A stretch of 49,907 nucleotides of DNA from an uncultured Proteiniphilum sp. Its GTDB lineage: Bacteria; Bacteroidota; Bacteroidia; Bacteroidales; Dysgonomonadaceae. This document shows positions 1 to 10,200 of this stretch, one piece after another. The notes under the pieces were generated by a model. That model searched no databases and was not told the origin of the DNA. It was given only the letters and a program-made list of their open reading frames with translations. How positions within the stretch are numbered: position 1 is the stretch's first letter; every line of letters starts with the position of its first letter. The stretch is taken from NCBI RefSeq assembly GCF_937873925.1, contig NZ_CALNAT010000253.1:1-49907 (forward strand), written 5' to 3'. Both the position numbers and the translations under genes were made by a program.

Positions 1-1329
1 ATCATCGGAGTGATCCTCACGATCATACTCGCTCCCTATTTTTCGGAATTAATCCACAGAGAGATTGATATGGTACAGTTATGGAACCCGACCTTTATCC
101 TGTCTGCTATCGGGCTTTTCGTAGTAACCGTTATTTCTTCAGCGTTTTATCCCGCGCTGTATTTGAGTCGCTTCAGCCCGCTCGATATCCTGGGTAAAAG
201 AATCCGGTTTTCAAAACGGAGACTGACGGTGGGCGTGGTGATTTTTCAATCCATCATTACCATCGTGCTGGTGTCGTTCATCATGATCATCAATAGCCAG
301 ACCAATTATCTCAAAAATATTCCTATCGGATATACTCCTGAAGACGTAGTGACTGTTCCATTGAACAATACGATCCGCAGTAGTTTTGAAGCGATAAGAC
401 AAGAACTGCTCTCCGTGCCTGAAATAAAACAGGTGAGCGGAGCACAACATCTTTTCGGGATTGGAGGCAGCGGACAGCGAATCGGTCTGCTCGACAACAA
501 AGAGGCGAAGCATAGCATCAATGAATACCGGATTATGCCGGGAATATGTGAATTGATGGAGATACAACTGGGCGAAGGTAATTTCTTCAAGGAAAACGCA
601 CCCGACAGTGTCAATCAAGTCGTGCTGAATGAAGCTGCCGTCAAGATGTTAGGACTATCATCCCCTGTAGTCGGGAAATACGTGATGTATACAGGAGGAA
701 TTACCGAAATAGTCGGTGTCGCGAAAGATTTCTGTTATGCCGATCCCGCCGATAAAATTGCGCCGATCGCCTTGAGTAAAACAAGCGGGGGAGGGTTGAT
801 ATATATCCGTTTCAAGGAGGAGACAGACCGGAAACAGGCGCTCGAAAAAACATTGGCTGTCTTCCATCAATTCGATTCCGATTTTATTCTCAACCCCATA
901 TGGAGTGAAGATATTTATACCCAAAAGTTTGAAACGTTCACAACCACTTCCAAGGTAATCACGGTTGCATCGTTACTTTCCATATTTATTGCCATGCTGG
1001 GATTGGTAGCGATCCATTTATACACGACGGTCCGCAGGACAAAGGAAATTGGGATCCGCAGGATCAACGGAGCAGGTTCCGAAGCAATATTCACCCTACT
1101 GACGGGTGATATTGTCAAATGGATTGTTATTGCCGGAATCGTAGCTGTCCCCATCATCTATTATATGGCAACTAACATGCTGAATGAATACAGTAACCGT
1201 ACTTCGTTGAGTTGGAGTATGTTCGTAATTCCCTTATTTATTCAATGCATTGTCGCCATTCTGGCCACATCCGGAGTAACGTTGTGGGCTTTGCATCAAA
1301 ATCCTGTCAACTCATTAAGAAAGGAGTAA
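1..1329 (+). CDS. FtsX/MacB-type ABC transporter permease, 5' truncated
   Basis: This is the C-terminal part of a large ABC permease. The reading frame is open from base 1, so the gene begins upstream of the window; the GTG at 10 is internal and not a believable start. Visible parts are a membrane segment, a short cytoplasmic loop (YLSRFSPLDILGKR), a second membrane segment (VGVVIFQSIITIVLVSFIMII), an extracytoplasmic MacB_PCD-like domain of about 200 residues, and a final FtsX block. The FtsX block has the signature RRTKEIGIRRINGA and ends in the usual NPVNSLRKE tail. This matches the second half of the ~790-residue permeases encoded at 2286 and 4742, so it is probably their paralogue and part of the same system. 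By family knowledge, such proteins work with a LolD/MacB-type ATPase to move substrates or lipoproteins out of the inner membrane. The substrate cannot be told. Confidence 0.9.
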   Translation: MIGVILTIILAPYFSELIHREIDMVQLWNPTFILSAIGLFVVTVISSAFYPALYLSRFSPLDILGKRIRFSKRRLTVGVVIFQSIITIVLVSFIMIINSQTNYLKNIPIGYTPEDVVTVPLNNTIRSSFEAIRQELLSVPEIKQVSGAQHLFGIGGSGQRIGLLDNKEAKHSINEYRIMPGICELMEIQLGEGNFFKENAPDSVNQVVLNEAAVKMLGLSSPVVGKYVMYTGGITEIVGVAKDFCYADPADKIAPIALSKTSGGGLIYIRFKEETDRKQALEKTLAVFHQFDSDFILNPIWSEDIYTQKFETFTTTSKVITVASLLSIFIAMLGLVAIHLYTTVRRTKEIGIRRINGAGSEAIFTLLTGDIVKWIVIAGIVAVPIIYYMATNMLNEYSNRTSLSWSMFVIPLFIQCIVAILATSGVTLWALHQNPVNSLRKE

Positions 1330-1542
1330 ATTGATGTGATAATCCCGACTTGTCGGGAAGTAATGATGAGTAATTAATAAACTGATGAGACTAACATAGA
1401 AAAGATGAATAGTGAAGAATTTGGGATGTGGGATGTGGGATTTCTACTCTACTTTCTCTACTTACCGCCCTATCACTTCCCACTTCTTCACTTCTAAGTT
1501 CTAAATTCTGACTTCTAATTTCTAATATAAAAAATAACAATT
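1330..1542. other. AT-rich spacer with short repeats inside the ABC cluster
   Basis: There is no coding signal here. A small hairpin (TCCCGA, 4-base loop, TCGGGA) lies at 1343-1358 just after the permease stop; it lacks a T-run, so it is a weak terminator or an mRNA processing signal. A 7-base unit, gggatgt, is repeated about 2.6 times at 1423-1441. A pyrimidine-rich stretch with repeated ttctaa-like words follows to about 1525. A similar simple spacer precedes the permease gene at 4742. Confidence 0.5.
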
Positions 1543-2217
1543 ATGATCAAGATTAACGATTTAAGAAAAGTATTCCGTACAGAAGAGGTAGAAACCATCG
1601 CATTGAACAACATCGCAATGGAAGTAAAAGAGGGTGAATTCGTGGCCATCATGGGACCGTCGGGATGTGGTAAATCCACCCTGTTGAATATTCTCGGTTT
1701 GCTGGACAATCCTACGTCAGGAGAATATTGGCTCGATAGCAAGGAGGTGGGACATCTCAAGGAGAAAGAACGCACCCAGACCCGGAAGGGAAAGATCGGA
1801 TTCGTCTTCCAGAGCTTCAACCTGATCGAAGAAATGACGGTATATGAAAACGTGGAACTACCGTTGACGTATCTCAAAGTAAAGGCGTCGGAACGCAAGA
1901 GACGCGTGGAAGAAGTGCTTCGCCGCATGAATATCAGCCACCGCTCGGGACATTTTCCCAACCAGCTTTCGGGCGGTCAACAGCAACGTGTAGCCATTGC
2001 CCGCGCAGTGATTGCTAACCCCAAACTGATCCTTGCCGATGAGCCGACCGGTAACCTCGACTCCAAAAACGGGAAGGACGTGATGGACCTCCTCACCGAA
2101 CTGAACAGGGAAGGAACCACTATCGTGATGGTAACCCACTCCCAACACGATGCCTCGTTCGCGCACCGTATCGTCAACCTGTTCGACGGACAGATCGTAA
2201 CTGAAGTACAGATGTAA
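1543..2217 (+). CDS. ABC transporter ATP-binding protein, LolD/MacB family
   Basis: This 224-residue nucleotide-binding subunit should power the three neighbouring FtsX/MacB permeases at the inner membrane. All core motifs are present: Walker A GPSGCGKS at about residue 38, Q-loop FQSFNL, signature LSGGQQQRVAIARA at about 141, Walker B ILADEPTGNLDS, and the switch histidine in MVTHSQHD. The insertion TRKGKIGFVFQSFNLIEEMTVYENV is typical of the MacB/LolD/SalX group. The length fits a stand-alone ATPase, so this is not a fused MacB. It is the only ATPase among three permease genes, which implies that it is shared or that the permeases assemble in pairs. The ATG start is preceded by an A-rich leader without a strong Shine-Dalgarno, as usual in Bacteroidetes. 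The substrate is unknown. Confidence 0.95.
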   Translation: MIKINDLRKVFRTEEVETIALNNIAMEVKEGEFVAIMGPSGCGKSTLLNILGLLDNPTSGEYWLDSKEVGHLKEKERTQTRKGKIGFVFQSFNLIEEMTVYENVELPLTYLKVKASERKRRVEEVLRRMNISHRSGHFPNQLSGGQQQRVAIARAVIANPKLILADEPTGNLDSKNGKDVMDLLTELNREGTTIVMVTHSQHDASFAHRIVNLFDGQIVTEVQM

Positions 2218-2285
2218 TAACTATCGGTAATCAGCGAGCCCTCCTTGTACGAGTGAAAATCTTTATCCATTTTCAATTAATTAAG

Positions 2286-4613
2286 ATGATCAACTTAAAA
2301 ACCTATCTCAAATTCCTTTCGCGTAACAAACTCTATACGTTTGTTTCCATCGTCGGATTTTCAATCTCTCTGATGTTCGTCATCATTCTGGGATTGTATG
2401 TCAAACAGGAATTATCGACAGACGATTTTCAGAAGAACAAGGATCGCATTTTCCTGATGACACACGATAACCATGCTCCTTTCGGAAATACAGTAGCACA
2501 ATACGTCAAGGACAATACGCCGGAAGTGGAATCCTTCGTGCGGATACATTCGCGTTCCGTAGCGATAGGACAGAAAGGTAATGACAAGATCCAGGCTCAG
2601 GCACTGTTTGCCGACTCTACCTTTTTCCGAATTTTTTCTTTCCCGCTCATTGAGGGAAATCCAGAGCGGGTATTGGAAGCGCGTAAAAGTGTGGTGATAA
2701 CCCAAACTTTTGCCGCGAATACATTCGGAACGGAAAATCCAATAGGCAAAAACCTGTTCATCAAGGATGAAGAGCATACCATTACCGGTATCATGGAAGA
2801 TATGCCGGTGAACTCTATCCTGCCCGAAGCCGATTTCGTAGTAAATTATAACTCCATCACGATCTTTTGGAACAATGAGATACTTGAAACATCCAACAAT
2901 TTCGGATTTAACATATTCTTCCTGGCAAAGCCGGGAACCGATCTTCCTTCGAAAGCGCCGATGCTGCTCAAGTTATTCAAAGAAGAGTTTTGGTATTTCA
3001 AAGAAGGATATTCCAACGATCTGGAATTTATGCCACTCAGAGAGGCCTATTTTAAAGCAGAGAGGTCAGGTTTCGATGATCTACATCTGAACAGCAGAAG
3101 TACTATCATGGTATATATGGCTATCGCCATTCTGGTATTGGTGATTGCTCTGTTGAATTATATCAACCTTACGATAGCACAGGCTGGATTCCGTGGCAAG
3201 GAGTCAGCCATCAAAAAACTGTTGGGTAGCAACAAAGCCAAACTGGTATCCCAACTGCTTGCCGAATCGCTGCTGATAACAACTATCACCTTTCTTGCGG
3301 GTTTATTCCTCGCATTCCTGACAGAATCGTTCTTCAACAATGTGCTGAATACCACACTTGATCTGGCACATCAGTTTACCCCGGCTATGATCACAGCCTC
3401 TGTCTTGTTTCTGCTCATTGTTTCGTTCCTCGCAGGCATCATCCCTGCACTTATCATATCTAACTTCGATCCGCTCGAAGTGGTGAAAGGAACCTTCTCC
3501 CGGAAAGTGAAATCATCCTATTCCAAAATATTGATCGTATTTCAATATACAGTAGCAATTGCGTTGCTTATATGTGCTATCTTTATCCAACGGCAATCCG
3601 ATTTTCTGATCAACTACGATATGGGATACAACCGTGAAGGGATTCTGGAAATATCCAATAGGGGATTGGATGTAACGCAGATAGACGGCTTTAAAGCAAA
3701 GCTACTGGAAATCCCCGGTGTAGAGCTGGTATCATTCTCAATCGGTACACCTCTTAATGGTGGTGAGAACTACTCATATACTGACAATGGGCAGCAGTAT
3801 AGTTTTCAGGAATTTCGCATCGACTCTGCATTTCTACAAATATACGGAATTACAATTGAGCCGACCGGAATTCAGCCGTCAAAAAACATCTTCTACTGGT
3901 TGAACGAAGATGGCTACAAGGCTGTAGAGGTGGATGCTGCCACGCAAACATTCCGTCCCTGGGGCAATGAAGACAAAGTGGAAATTGCCGGTATTTTTAG
4001 CGATTTCAGGATACGAACCCTCTACAGAGACTACAACCAATTGCGGATGCGTTGGAGAAGAAGTAACGAAACGCCGGATGACATTATCGTAAAAATGACA
4101 CCTGGAACCAATTACTACGACACGGCGGAACGCATCGAAAAGGAATATACCCAATATACCGGAGGGGAACTATATTATGGGCGGTTTGTGGATGAGGGGA
4201 TTCAACAAAATTACGAAAGCGTGCGGAAAATGTCATCCATTATGAGTGCCTTTACATTGCTGACCATTGTCATTATGGTGATGGGCGTATTCGCCATGTC
4301 GCTCTATCTGATCCGTCAGAAAGAGAAAGAGATCGCCTTGCGGAAGATAAATGGAGCTACGGAACGGGAAGTATTGTTCCTGCTCAACAGGGATTCGCTG
4401 CAAAGGGTGGCCATTGCGTTCGTGATTGCCTGTCCCGCCACTTACTACGCCATGACGAAATGGTTTGAAGATTTCCCCTACAAAATCGGACTTTCGTGGA
4501 GGGTATTTGTCCTCGCAGGACTGGCAGTTCTCTTACTGACTCTCATTTCGGTAAGCTATATGACCTGGAAAGCAGCAAGGGCTAACCCGGTGGAGTCGTT
4601 GAAAGGAGAATAG
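2286..4613 (+). CDS. FtsX/MacB-type ABC transporter permease (tandem duplicated form)
   Basis: This 775-residue inner-membrane permease starts at the ATG at 2286 (MINLKTYLKFLSRNK). An earlier in-frame GTG at 2253 would add 11 residues not expected before the first membrane helix. The layout is an N-terminal helix (LYTFVSIVGFSISLMFVIIL), an extracytoplasmic MacB_PCD domain, three helices of a first FtsX block around 285-415 ending FDPLEVVKG, another helix (ILIVFQYTVAIALLICAIF), a second extracytoplasmic domain, and a second FtsX block with KEIALRKINGA ending NPVESLKGE. The doubled structure is typical of Bacteroidetes exporters of this class. It lies 68 bases after the ATPase gene and is probably co-transcribed with it. 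The exported molecule cannot be inferred. Confidence 0.92.
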   Translation: MINLKTYLKFLSRNKLYTFVSIVGFSISLMFVIILGLYVKQELSTDDFQKNKDRIFLMTHDNHAPFGNTVAQYVKDNTPEVESFVRIHSRSVAIGQKGNDKIQAQALFADSTFFRIFSFPLIEGNPERVLEARKSVVITQTFAANTFGTENPIGKNLFIKDEEHTITGIMEDMPVNSILPEADFVVNYNSITIFWNNEILETSNNFGFNIFFLAKPGTDLPSKAPMLLKLFKEEFWYFKEGYSNDLEFMPLREAYFKAERSGFDDLHLNSRSTIMVYMAIAILVLVIALLNYINLTIAQAGFRGKESAIKKLLGSNKAKLVSQLLAESLLITTITFLAGLFLAFLTESFFNNVLNTTLDLAHQFTPAMITASVLFLLIVSFLAGIIPALIISNFDPLEVVKGTFSRKVKSSYSKILIVFQYTVAIALLICAIFIQRQSDFLINYDMGYNREGILEISNRGLDVTQIDGFKAKLLEIPGVELVSFSIGTPLNGGENYSYTDNGQQYSFQEFRIDSAFLQIYGITIEPTGIQPSKNIFYWLNEDGYKAVEVDAATQTFRPWGNEDKVEIAGIFSDFRIRTLYRDYNQLRMRWRRSNETPDDIIVKMTPGTNYYDTAERIEKEYTQYTGGELYYGRFVDEGIQQNYESVRKMSSIMSAFTLLTIVIMVMGVFAMSLYLIRQKEKEIALRKINGATEREVLFLLNRDSLQRVAIAFVIACPATYYAMTKWFEDFPYKIGLSWRVFVLAGLAVLLLTLISVSYMTWKAARANPVESLKGE

Positions 4614-4741
4614 TTTAATGTACCAATGAGTCAATATGCTAATAAGAATAATGTGATTCATTAAAAGAGAAGTAAAGAAATCCAAGAAGTGGAAAAGTAC
4701 AAGAATCTTAAATCTTGAATTTTGAATCTAAAATATATAAG

Positions 4742-7129
4742 ATGAATATAACCGTTATTTTTCGTCGTCTTGTGAAAAGCAGATCCCTGCGTATCGTCAA
4801 CCTGTTGGGGTTAACGGTGATCTTTGCCTGTCTGCTCTTGTCGTACCAGTATATACGCAAAGAATTGAGTTATGACCGTTTCAACGAAAACGCCGACCGG
4901 ATCGTGCGGTTATCGATACAATACGACGATGAACCTTTAGACGGACGCCTCTATCTGCAAAACGTGGAATCGGAACTGGAAAAAATTGCAGAGATCGAGC
5001 AATTTGTATTCATCTCCAAAGTCAATACTGCTGTATTGACCTATGCAGGAGAACGACGCATCATGAACGACTTCTATGCAGTTTCTCTCAATTTCTTCGA
5101 GGTATTCAGCTACTCGCTTGCTGTGGGTGATCCGTCGACCGTACTGAAATCACCAGAGAGTATCCTCGTCAGCCATTCCCTGGCACAGGAACTATTCGGT
5201 AACGAGAACCCTTTGGGGAAAGAACTCTCTCTGGAAGGGCGGCGAATGGATTCAAAGACTTATTTTGTGAGCGGCGTTTTTGATGATTTCCCCGAAAACT
5301 CCCACTTCCATACCGACCTGCTCTTTCACCGACGGCACGATGTACCCGAATGGACCTATGTCTATCTTTTACTGAATGATAAGGATGACATCCCCCAGGT
5401 AAAAAAACAGGTTGAAGCCCATTATGATGCATTTGAAAATTTAACGGAGAAAGTGACAGCTCACCTGATGCCGCTGACAGATATCCATCTCCATAGCCGT
5501 GCGCAACGGGAAATGGAGCATAACGGAAATATCTATTATATCTATCTGATTACAGGAGCCAATATCTTGTTGTTAGTAGTGGTATTATTCAATTTATGGC
5601 TGAATCATAGCCTCCTGTTTTCCTACAATAAAAGGTATTATCAGCTATTGAGACTGAATGGCGCCAATGCCTCCACCATCTTTTATAACGAAGCCATACC
5701 GGCCTTTCTAATCGGGTTACTCTCCATTCTTCTCGGAGGAATGGCTGCTCACTATCTGTCACCAGTACTCGATTTTCAGATAGTCCCATTCATATCTCCG
5801 GGAACACTGTGGCTGACCTTTGGTTTTTTAACGGTTGTCCTGCTTGTGTCACTTATTCCCGCATTGGCAAGCATCTCTTCCACCCTATTCATCAGTACCA
5901 GGAATAGTCTTAACCCGACGTGCTTTTCCTTTGCCAATATCCGGTATATGCTTGTAGTACAATATGCAATTGTGATATTTATCGTGATTATTTCATTCGG
6001 CATATCGAAACAACTCAACCTGATAAAAACAACACAAGTTGGCGGTAAAACAGAGAATATCCTTGTAATGGAAGAGCAACCTGATGATGTAAAAGAACGC
6101 TACGAACTATTGAAAACAGAGCTGCTGAAATACTCTGAGATAGAGCAGGTCACTACCGCTTTTCAATTGCCCGGCACGGCTATTCGCGATGGCGTAAGGG
6201 TAACAGTAGAAGGTAAGAGTGAACCAGTACCTCTACCCATTCTCCTGGTCGGAGAAGATTTTTTCTCTTTTTTCGGGATAAGAACTATTGCAGGGACGGT
6301 ATTCGATCCGTATAAAATGACTTACAAAGAAGAATCCGACATTCTGATGGATCATCTTAATGGTAAAGAAATCCCCACCGATTTAACGGAACAATACATG
6401 CTAAACCGCAAAGCATCAAGTATCCTGGGGTTCAACTCTCCGGAAGAAGCCATCGGAAAAAACATACAAATTTCACAAGGCACGCTGGATTATATAAGTA
6501 AGGGAACGATCTGCGGCATTACCGATGATTTTACCTACATCAATATCTATGAAGAATCTATTCCTTTGATAATCATGCAGCGACAGCTATTCCGGCATTG
6601 TTTTATGCTGAAATTTGCACCGGACAAACAGGAAGAAGGGTTGAAGATATTCAATGACGTATGGAACAAAGTGAATCCTGATTACCCGTCCAACTATAGT
6701 TTTTTACAGGACGTCTACGGAAAAGTGTACCGAAATGAATTCAACGCGGGACGACTTGTTAACCTGTTCTCCTTGTTATGCCTTATCATTGCCAACCTGG
6801 GGCTTATCATCTTTATGGCATTCATTATCAAACGCCGGCGGAAGGAAATCGCCATCCGCAAAGTGAACGGAGCACGTCCCGGACAGATCATCCGCATGCT
6901 GAACATGAGTTTCATCTTCCGGATCATTATCGCTTTTGTTATTGCTTGTCCGCTTGCCTGGTGGGTAATGCAACAATGGCTGGCCAATTTCGCCCATAAA
7001 ACCACCCCGGACTGGTGGATATTCCTGTTAGCCGGTATTGCCGTGTTACTGTTGTCGGCCGCTGCCGTATCGTGGCAAAGCTGGCGGGCATCCGTACAAA
7101 ATCCCGCAGATGTAGTCAAAAGTGAATAG
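4742..7129 (+). CDS. FtsX/MacB-type ABC transporter permease (tandem duplicated form)
   Basis: This 795-residue permease is a diverged paralogue of the one just upstream. The ATG at 4742 (MNITVIFRRLVKSRS) is preferred to the TTG at 4715, which lies in the AT-rich repeat-like leader. The order is an N-terminal helix, a MacB_PCD-like domain, a first FtsX block around 270-390, a helix (YMLVVQYAIVIFIVIISFGI), a second extracytoplasmic domain, and a last FtsX block with RRKEIAIRKVNGA ending NPADVVKSE. The first block is weaker in sequence than in the neighbour (YYQLLRLNGANAST replaces the usual KEIALRK motif), which suggests one half has relaxed constraint. It is the last gene of the cluster; the 128-base spacer before it holds only simple AT-rich words. 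Confidence 0.92.
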   Translation: MNITVIFRRLVKSRSLRIVNLLGLTVIFACLLLSYQYIRKELSYDRFNENADRIVRLSIQYDDEPLDGRLYLQNVESELEKIAEIEQFVFISKVNTAVLTYAGERRIMNDFYAVSLNFFEVFSYSLAVGDPSTVLKSPESILVSHSLAQELFGNENPLGKELSLEGRRMDSKTYFVSGVFDDFPENSHFHTDLLFHRRHDVPEWTYVYLLLNDKDDIPQVKKQVEAHYDAFENLTEKVTAHLMPLTDIHLHSRAQREMEHNGNIYYIYLITGANILLLVVVLFNLWLNHSLLFSYNKRYYQLLRLNGANASTIFYNEAIPAFLIGLLSILLGGMAAHYLSPVLDFQIVPFISPGTLWLTFGFLTVVLLVSLIPALASISSTLFISTRNSLNPTCFSFANIRYMLVVQYAIVIFIVIISFGISKQLNLIKTTQVGGKTENILVMEEQPDDVKERYELLKTELLKYSEIEQVTTAFQLPGTAIRDGVRVTVEGKSEPVPLPILLVGEDFFSFFGIRTIAGTVFDPYKMTYKEESDILMDHLNGKEIPTDLTEQYMLNRKASSILGFNSPEEAIGKNIQISQGTLDYISKGTICGITDDFTYINIYEESIPLIIMQRQLFRHCFMLKFAPDKQEEGLKIFNDVWNKVNPDYPSNYSFLQDVYGKVYRNEFNAGRLVNLFSLLCLIIANLGLIIFMAFIIKRRRKEIAIRKVNGARPGQIIRMLNMSFIFRIIIAFVIACPLAWWVMQQWLANFAHKTTPDWWIFLLAGIAVLLLSAAAVSWQSWRASVQNPADVVKSE

Positions 7130-7216
7130 AAAATTCATTTATATCATATAGAGATAGATAGCATCATCGGTTGATAACTTCTGACAATAACTCCATCAAC
7201 CTTGGCCGAATTTCCG

Positions 7217-7224
7217 TATATTTG
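7217..7224 (+). promoter_or_regulatory. Candidate -7 box (TATATTTG) for dnaE
   Basis: The octamer matches the Bacteroidetes TAnnTTTG -7 consensus and lies 35 bases before the dnaE ATG. I see no TTTG -33 element at the expected 19-base spacing. Confidence 0.4.
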
Positions 7225-7258
7225 CCCTACCCAGATATTAAAAAATTCGACCAATTAT

Positions 7259-10200
7259 ATGCATCCGTTTGTACATCTACATGTTCACTCGCAGTATTCG
7301 CTGCTCGACGGGCAGGCAAGCATACAGCGCCTGATAGACAAGGCCGTGGGAGACGGCATGAAAGCATTGGCGCTTACCGATCACGGCGCCATGTACGGCA
7401 TCAAGGAGTTCCTCAATTACGCAGCCAAGAAGAATGCTCCGGTGAACGCCGAAATAAAAAAAATAAAGAGTGAGATAAACGACCGGGAAAAGAACGGGGA
7501 AAGCAGTGAGAAAATAGAGTCACTCCGGCAGAAACTCACTGAAACGGAGGGCAGGCTTTTTAAACCGATCGTGGGGTGCGAATGTTACCTGGCGCGTCGC
7601 AACCGCTTCCTGCAGTCGGAGAAGATCGACGGCAGCGGGTGGCACTTAGTCGTGCTGGCCAAGAATCTGCAGGGATATAAAAACCTTATCAAGATGGTCT
7701 CCAAGAGCTGGACCGAGGGATTTTATTACCGCCCCCGCATCGATAAGGAACTGCTGGAACAATATCACGAAGGGCTGATCGTCTCCTCGGCCTGCCTGGG
7801 CGGGGAAATTTCCCGTAAGATCGACAGCGGGCAGATACAGGAAGCCGAAGAGGCGGTACAATGGTACAAAAGCATTTTCGGTGAAGATTACTATATTGAA
7901 CTGCAACGGCATAAGACCGACCGTGTGGATGCTGACCAGACGACTTATCCCAAACAGGAAAGGGTGAACCAGGAGCTGATCCGTATCGCCAGGAAATACA
8001 ACGTGAAGCTGATCGCGACCAACGACGTCCATTTCGTGAACGAAGAGGATGCCGACGCGCATGACCGGCTTATCTGCCTGAGCACGGGAAAGGATTTCGA
8101 TGATCCGAACCGGATGAGATACACCAAGCAGGAGTGGTTGAAAACCACAGCAGAGATGAACCGCATCTTTGCCGATATTCCCGAAGCGTTGGTTAACACG
8201 CGGGAGGTGGCCGATAAAATTGAAGGGTACTCAATAGACCATTCCGCCCTGATGCCTTTCTACCCTATCGATCCTGCGTTCGGCACCGAAGCGCTTTACA
8301 AAGAAAAATATTCAGAAAAGGAGCTGACGGAGGAATTCGGAGAAGCCAATTTCCACCGGTTGGGCGGCTACGAAAAAGTGGTCCGTATCAAGCTGGAAGC
8401 CGATTACCTGGCACACCTCACCAAAGAGGGAGCCCGAAAACGGTATGGCGACACGCTCACCCCGGAGATCGAGGAACGGCTCAACTTCGAATTGGATACG
8501 ATCAAAAATATGGGGTATCCCGGCTATTTCCTGATTGTACAGGACTTTATCAGTGCTGCCCGGGAGATGGATGTGGCCGTCGGGCCGGGACGCGGATCGG
8601 CTGCGGGATCAGCCGTAGCCTATTGCCTGCGGATCACTGATATCGACCCGCTGAAATACGACCTGCTGTTCGAGCGCTTCCTGAACCCCGACCGTATCTC
8701 AATGCCCGATATCGATATAGATTTCGATGATGAAGGGCGCGGAAAAGTGCTGCGCTGGGTGACGGAGAAGTACGGCAGCGAAAAGGTAGCCCATATCATC
8801 ACTTACGGAACAATGGCCACAAAATCATCCATCCGTGATGTGGCACGGGTGCACAAGCTACCCCTGTCCGAATCGAACAGACTCGCCAAACTCGTTCCCG
8901 ACAGGATACCCAACGTCAAAAAGGTCAATATGAAGACCGCCATCGAACATATACCGGAACTGCAGGAGGCAGCCAAAAGCAACGACCCGCTGATAAGGGA
9001 CACGCTCAGGTATGCAGCAATGCTTGAAGGGAACGTACGCAGCACGGGGGTACACGCTTGCGGTGTGATCATCGGTCAATCGGATATCTCCAATGTGGTT
9101 CCCATCAGTACGGCAGAAGACAAAGAGACCAAAGAAAAGCTGCTGGTCACACAATACGAAGGATCCGTGATCGAGGAGACAGGGTTGATCAAAATGGACT
9201 TCCTCGGATTGAAGACCCTCTCCATCATTAAAGATGCCATTGCCATTATCGAACAGAACCGGGGGATAAAGGTGAATATCGATACCATCGATATGAACGA
9301 TAAGGCCACCTACAAACTCTATTGCAACGGACAAACCACGGGTACCTTCCAGTTTGAGTCGGCCGGCATGCAGAAATACCTCAAAGAGCTGCAGCCAAGC
9401 AAGTTCGAAGACCTGATAGCCATGAACGCCCTTTATCGGCCGGGTCCCATGGACTATATACCTTCATTCGTTGCCCGTAAGCACGGCAGGGAAGAGATCT
9501 CGTACGACCTGCCCATCATGGAGAAATACTTGGATGAGACCTACGGGATCACCGTCTATCAGGAACAGGTGATGCTTCTCTCCCGTCTGCTCGCAGGGTT
9601 CACAAGGGGACAGTCGGATGAGTTACGTAAGGCGATGGGAAAAAAGCTGATCGACAAGATGACGGCACTGAAGGAAAAATTCATCGCAGGCGGGACGAAA
9701 AACGGATATGAGGCGAAAGTACTCAATAAGATATGGAACGACTGGGAAAAGTTCGCCTCCTATGCCTTCAACAAATCGCACGCGACCTGTTATTCGTGGG
9801 TGGCTTACCAGACAGCGTGGCTCAAAGCCAACTACCCGTCGGAATACATGGCGGCGGTACTCTCCAATAACCTGAACAACATCACTGAAATTACGAAGTT
9901 CATGGATGAGTGTATGGCGATGGGTATAAACGTGCTACCTCCCGATGTGAATGAGTCGATGCTGAAATTCTCCGTCAATGACGCGGGTGATGTCCGTTTC
10001 GGGCTGGCCGCCATCAAGAGCGTGGGACAAAATGCGGTAAACGATATCATTGCAGAACGCACCCAAAACGGCCGCTATAAAGATATTTTCGATTTTGTGG
10101 AACGTGTGAACCTCTCTTCCTGTAACAAAAAGAATATTGAGGCGCTGGCGCTGGCAGGAGCTTTCGACTCCTTCCCGGGCATACAGAGAGAACAGTTTGC

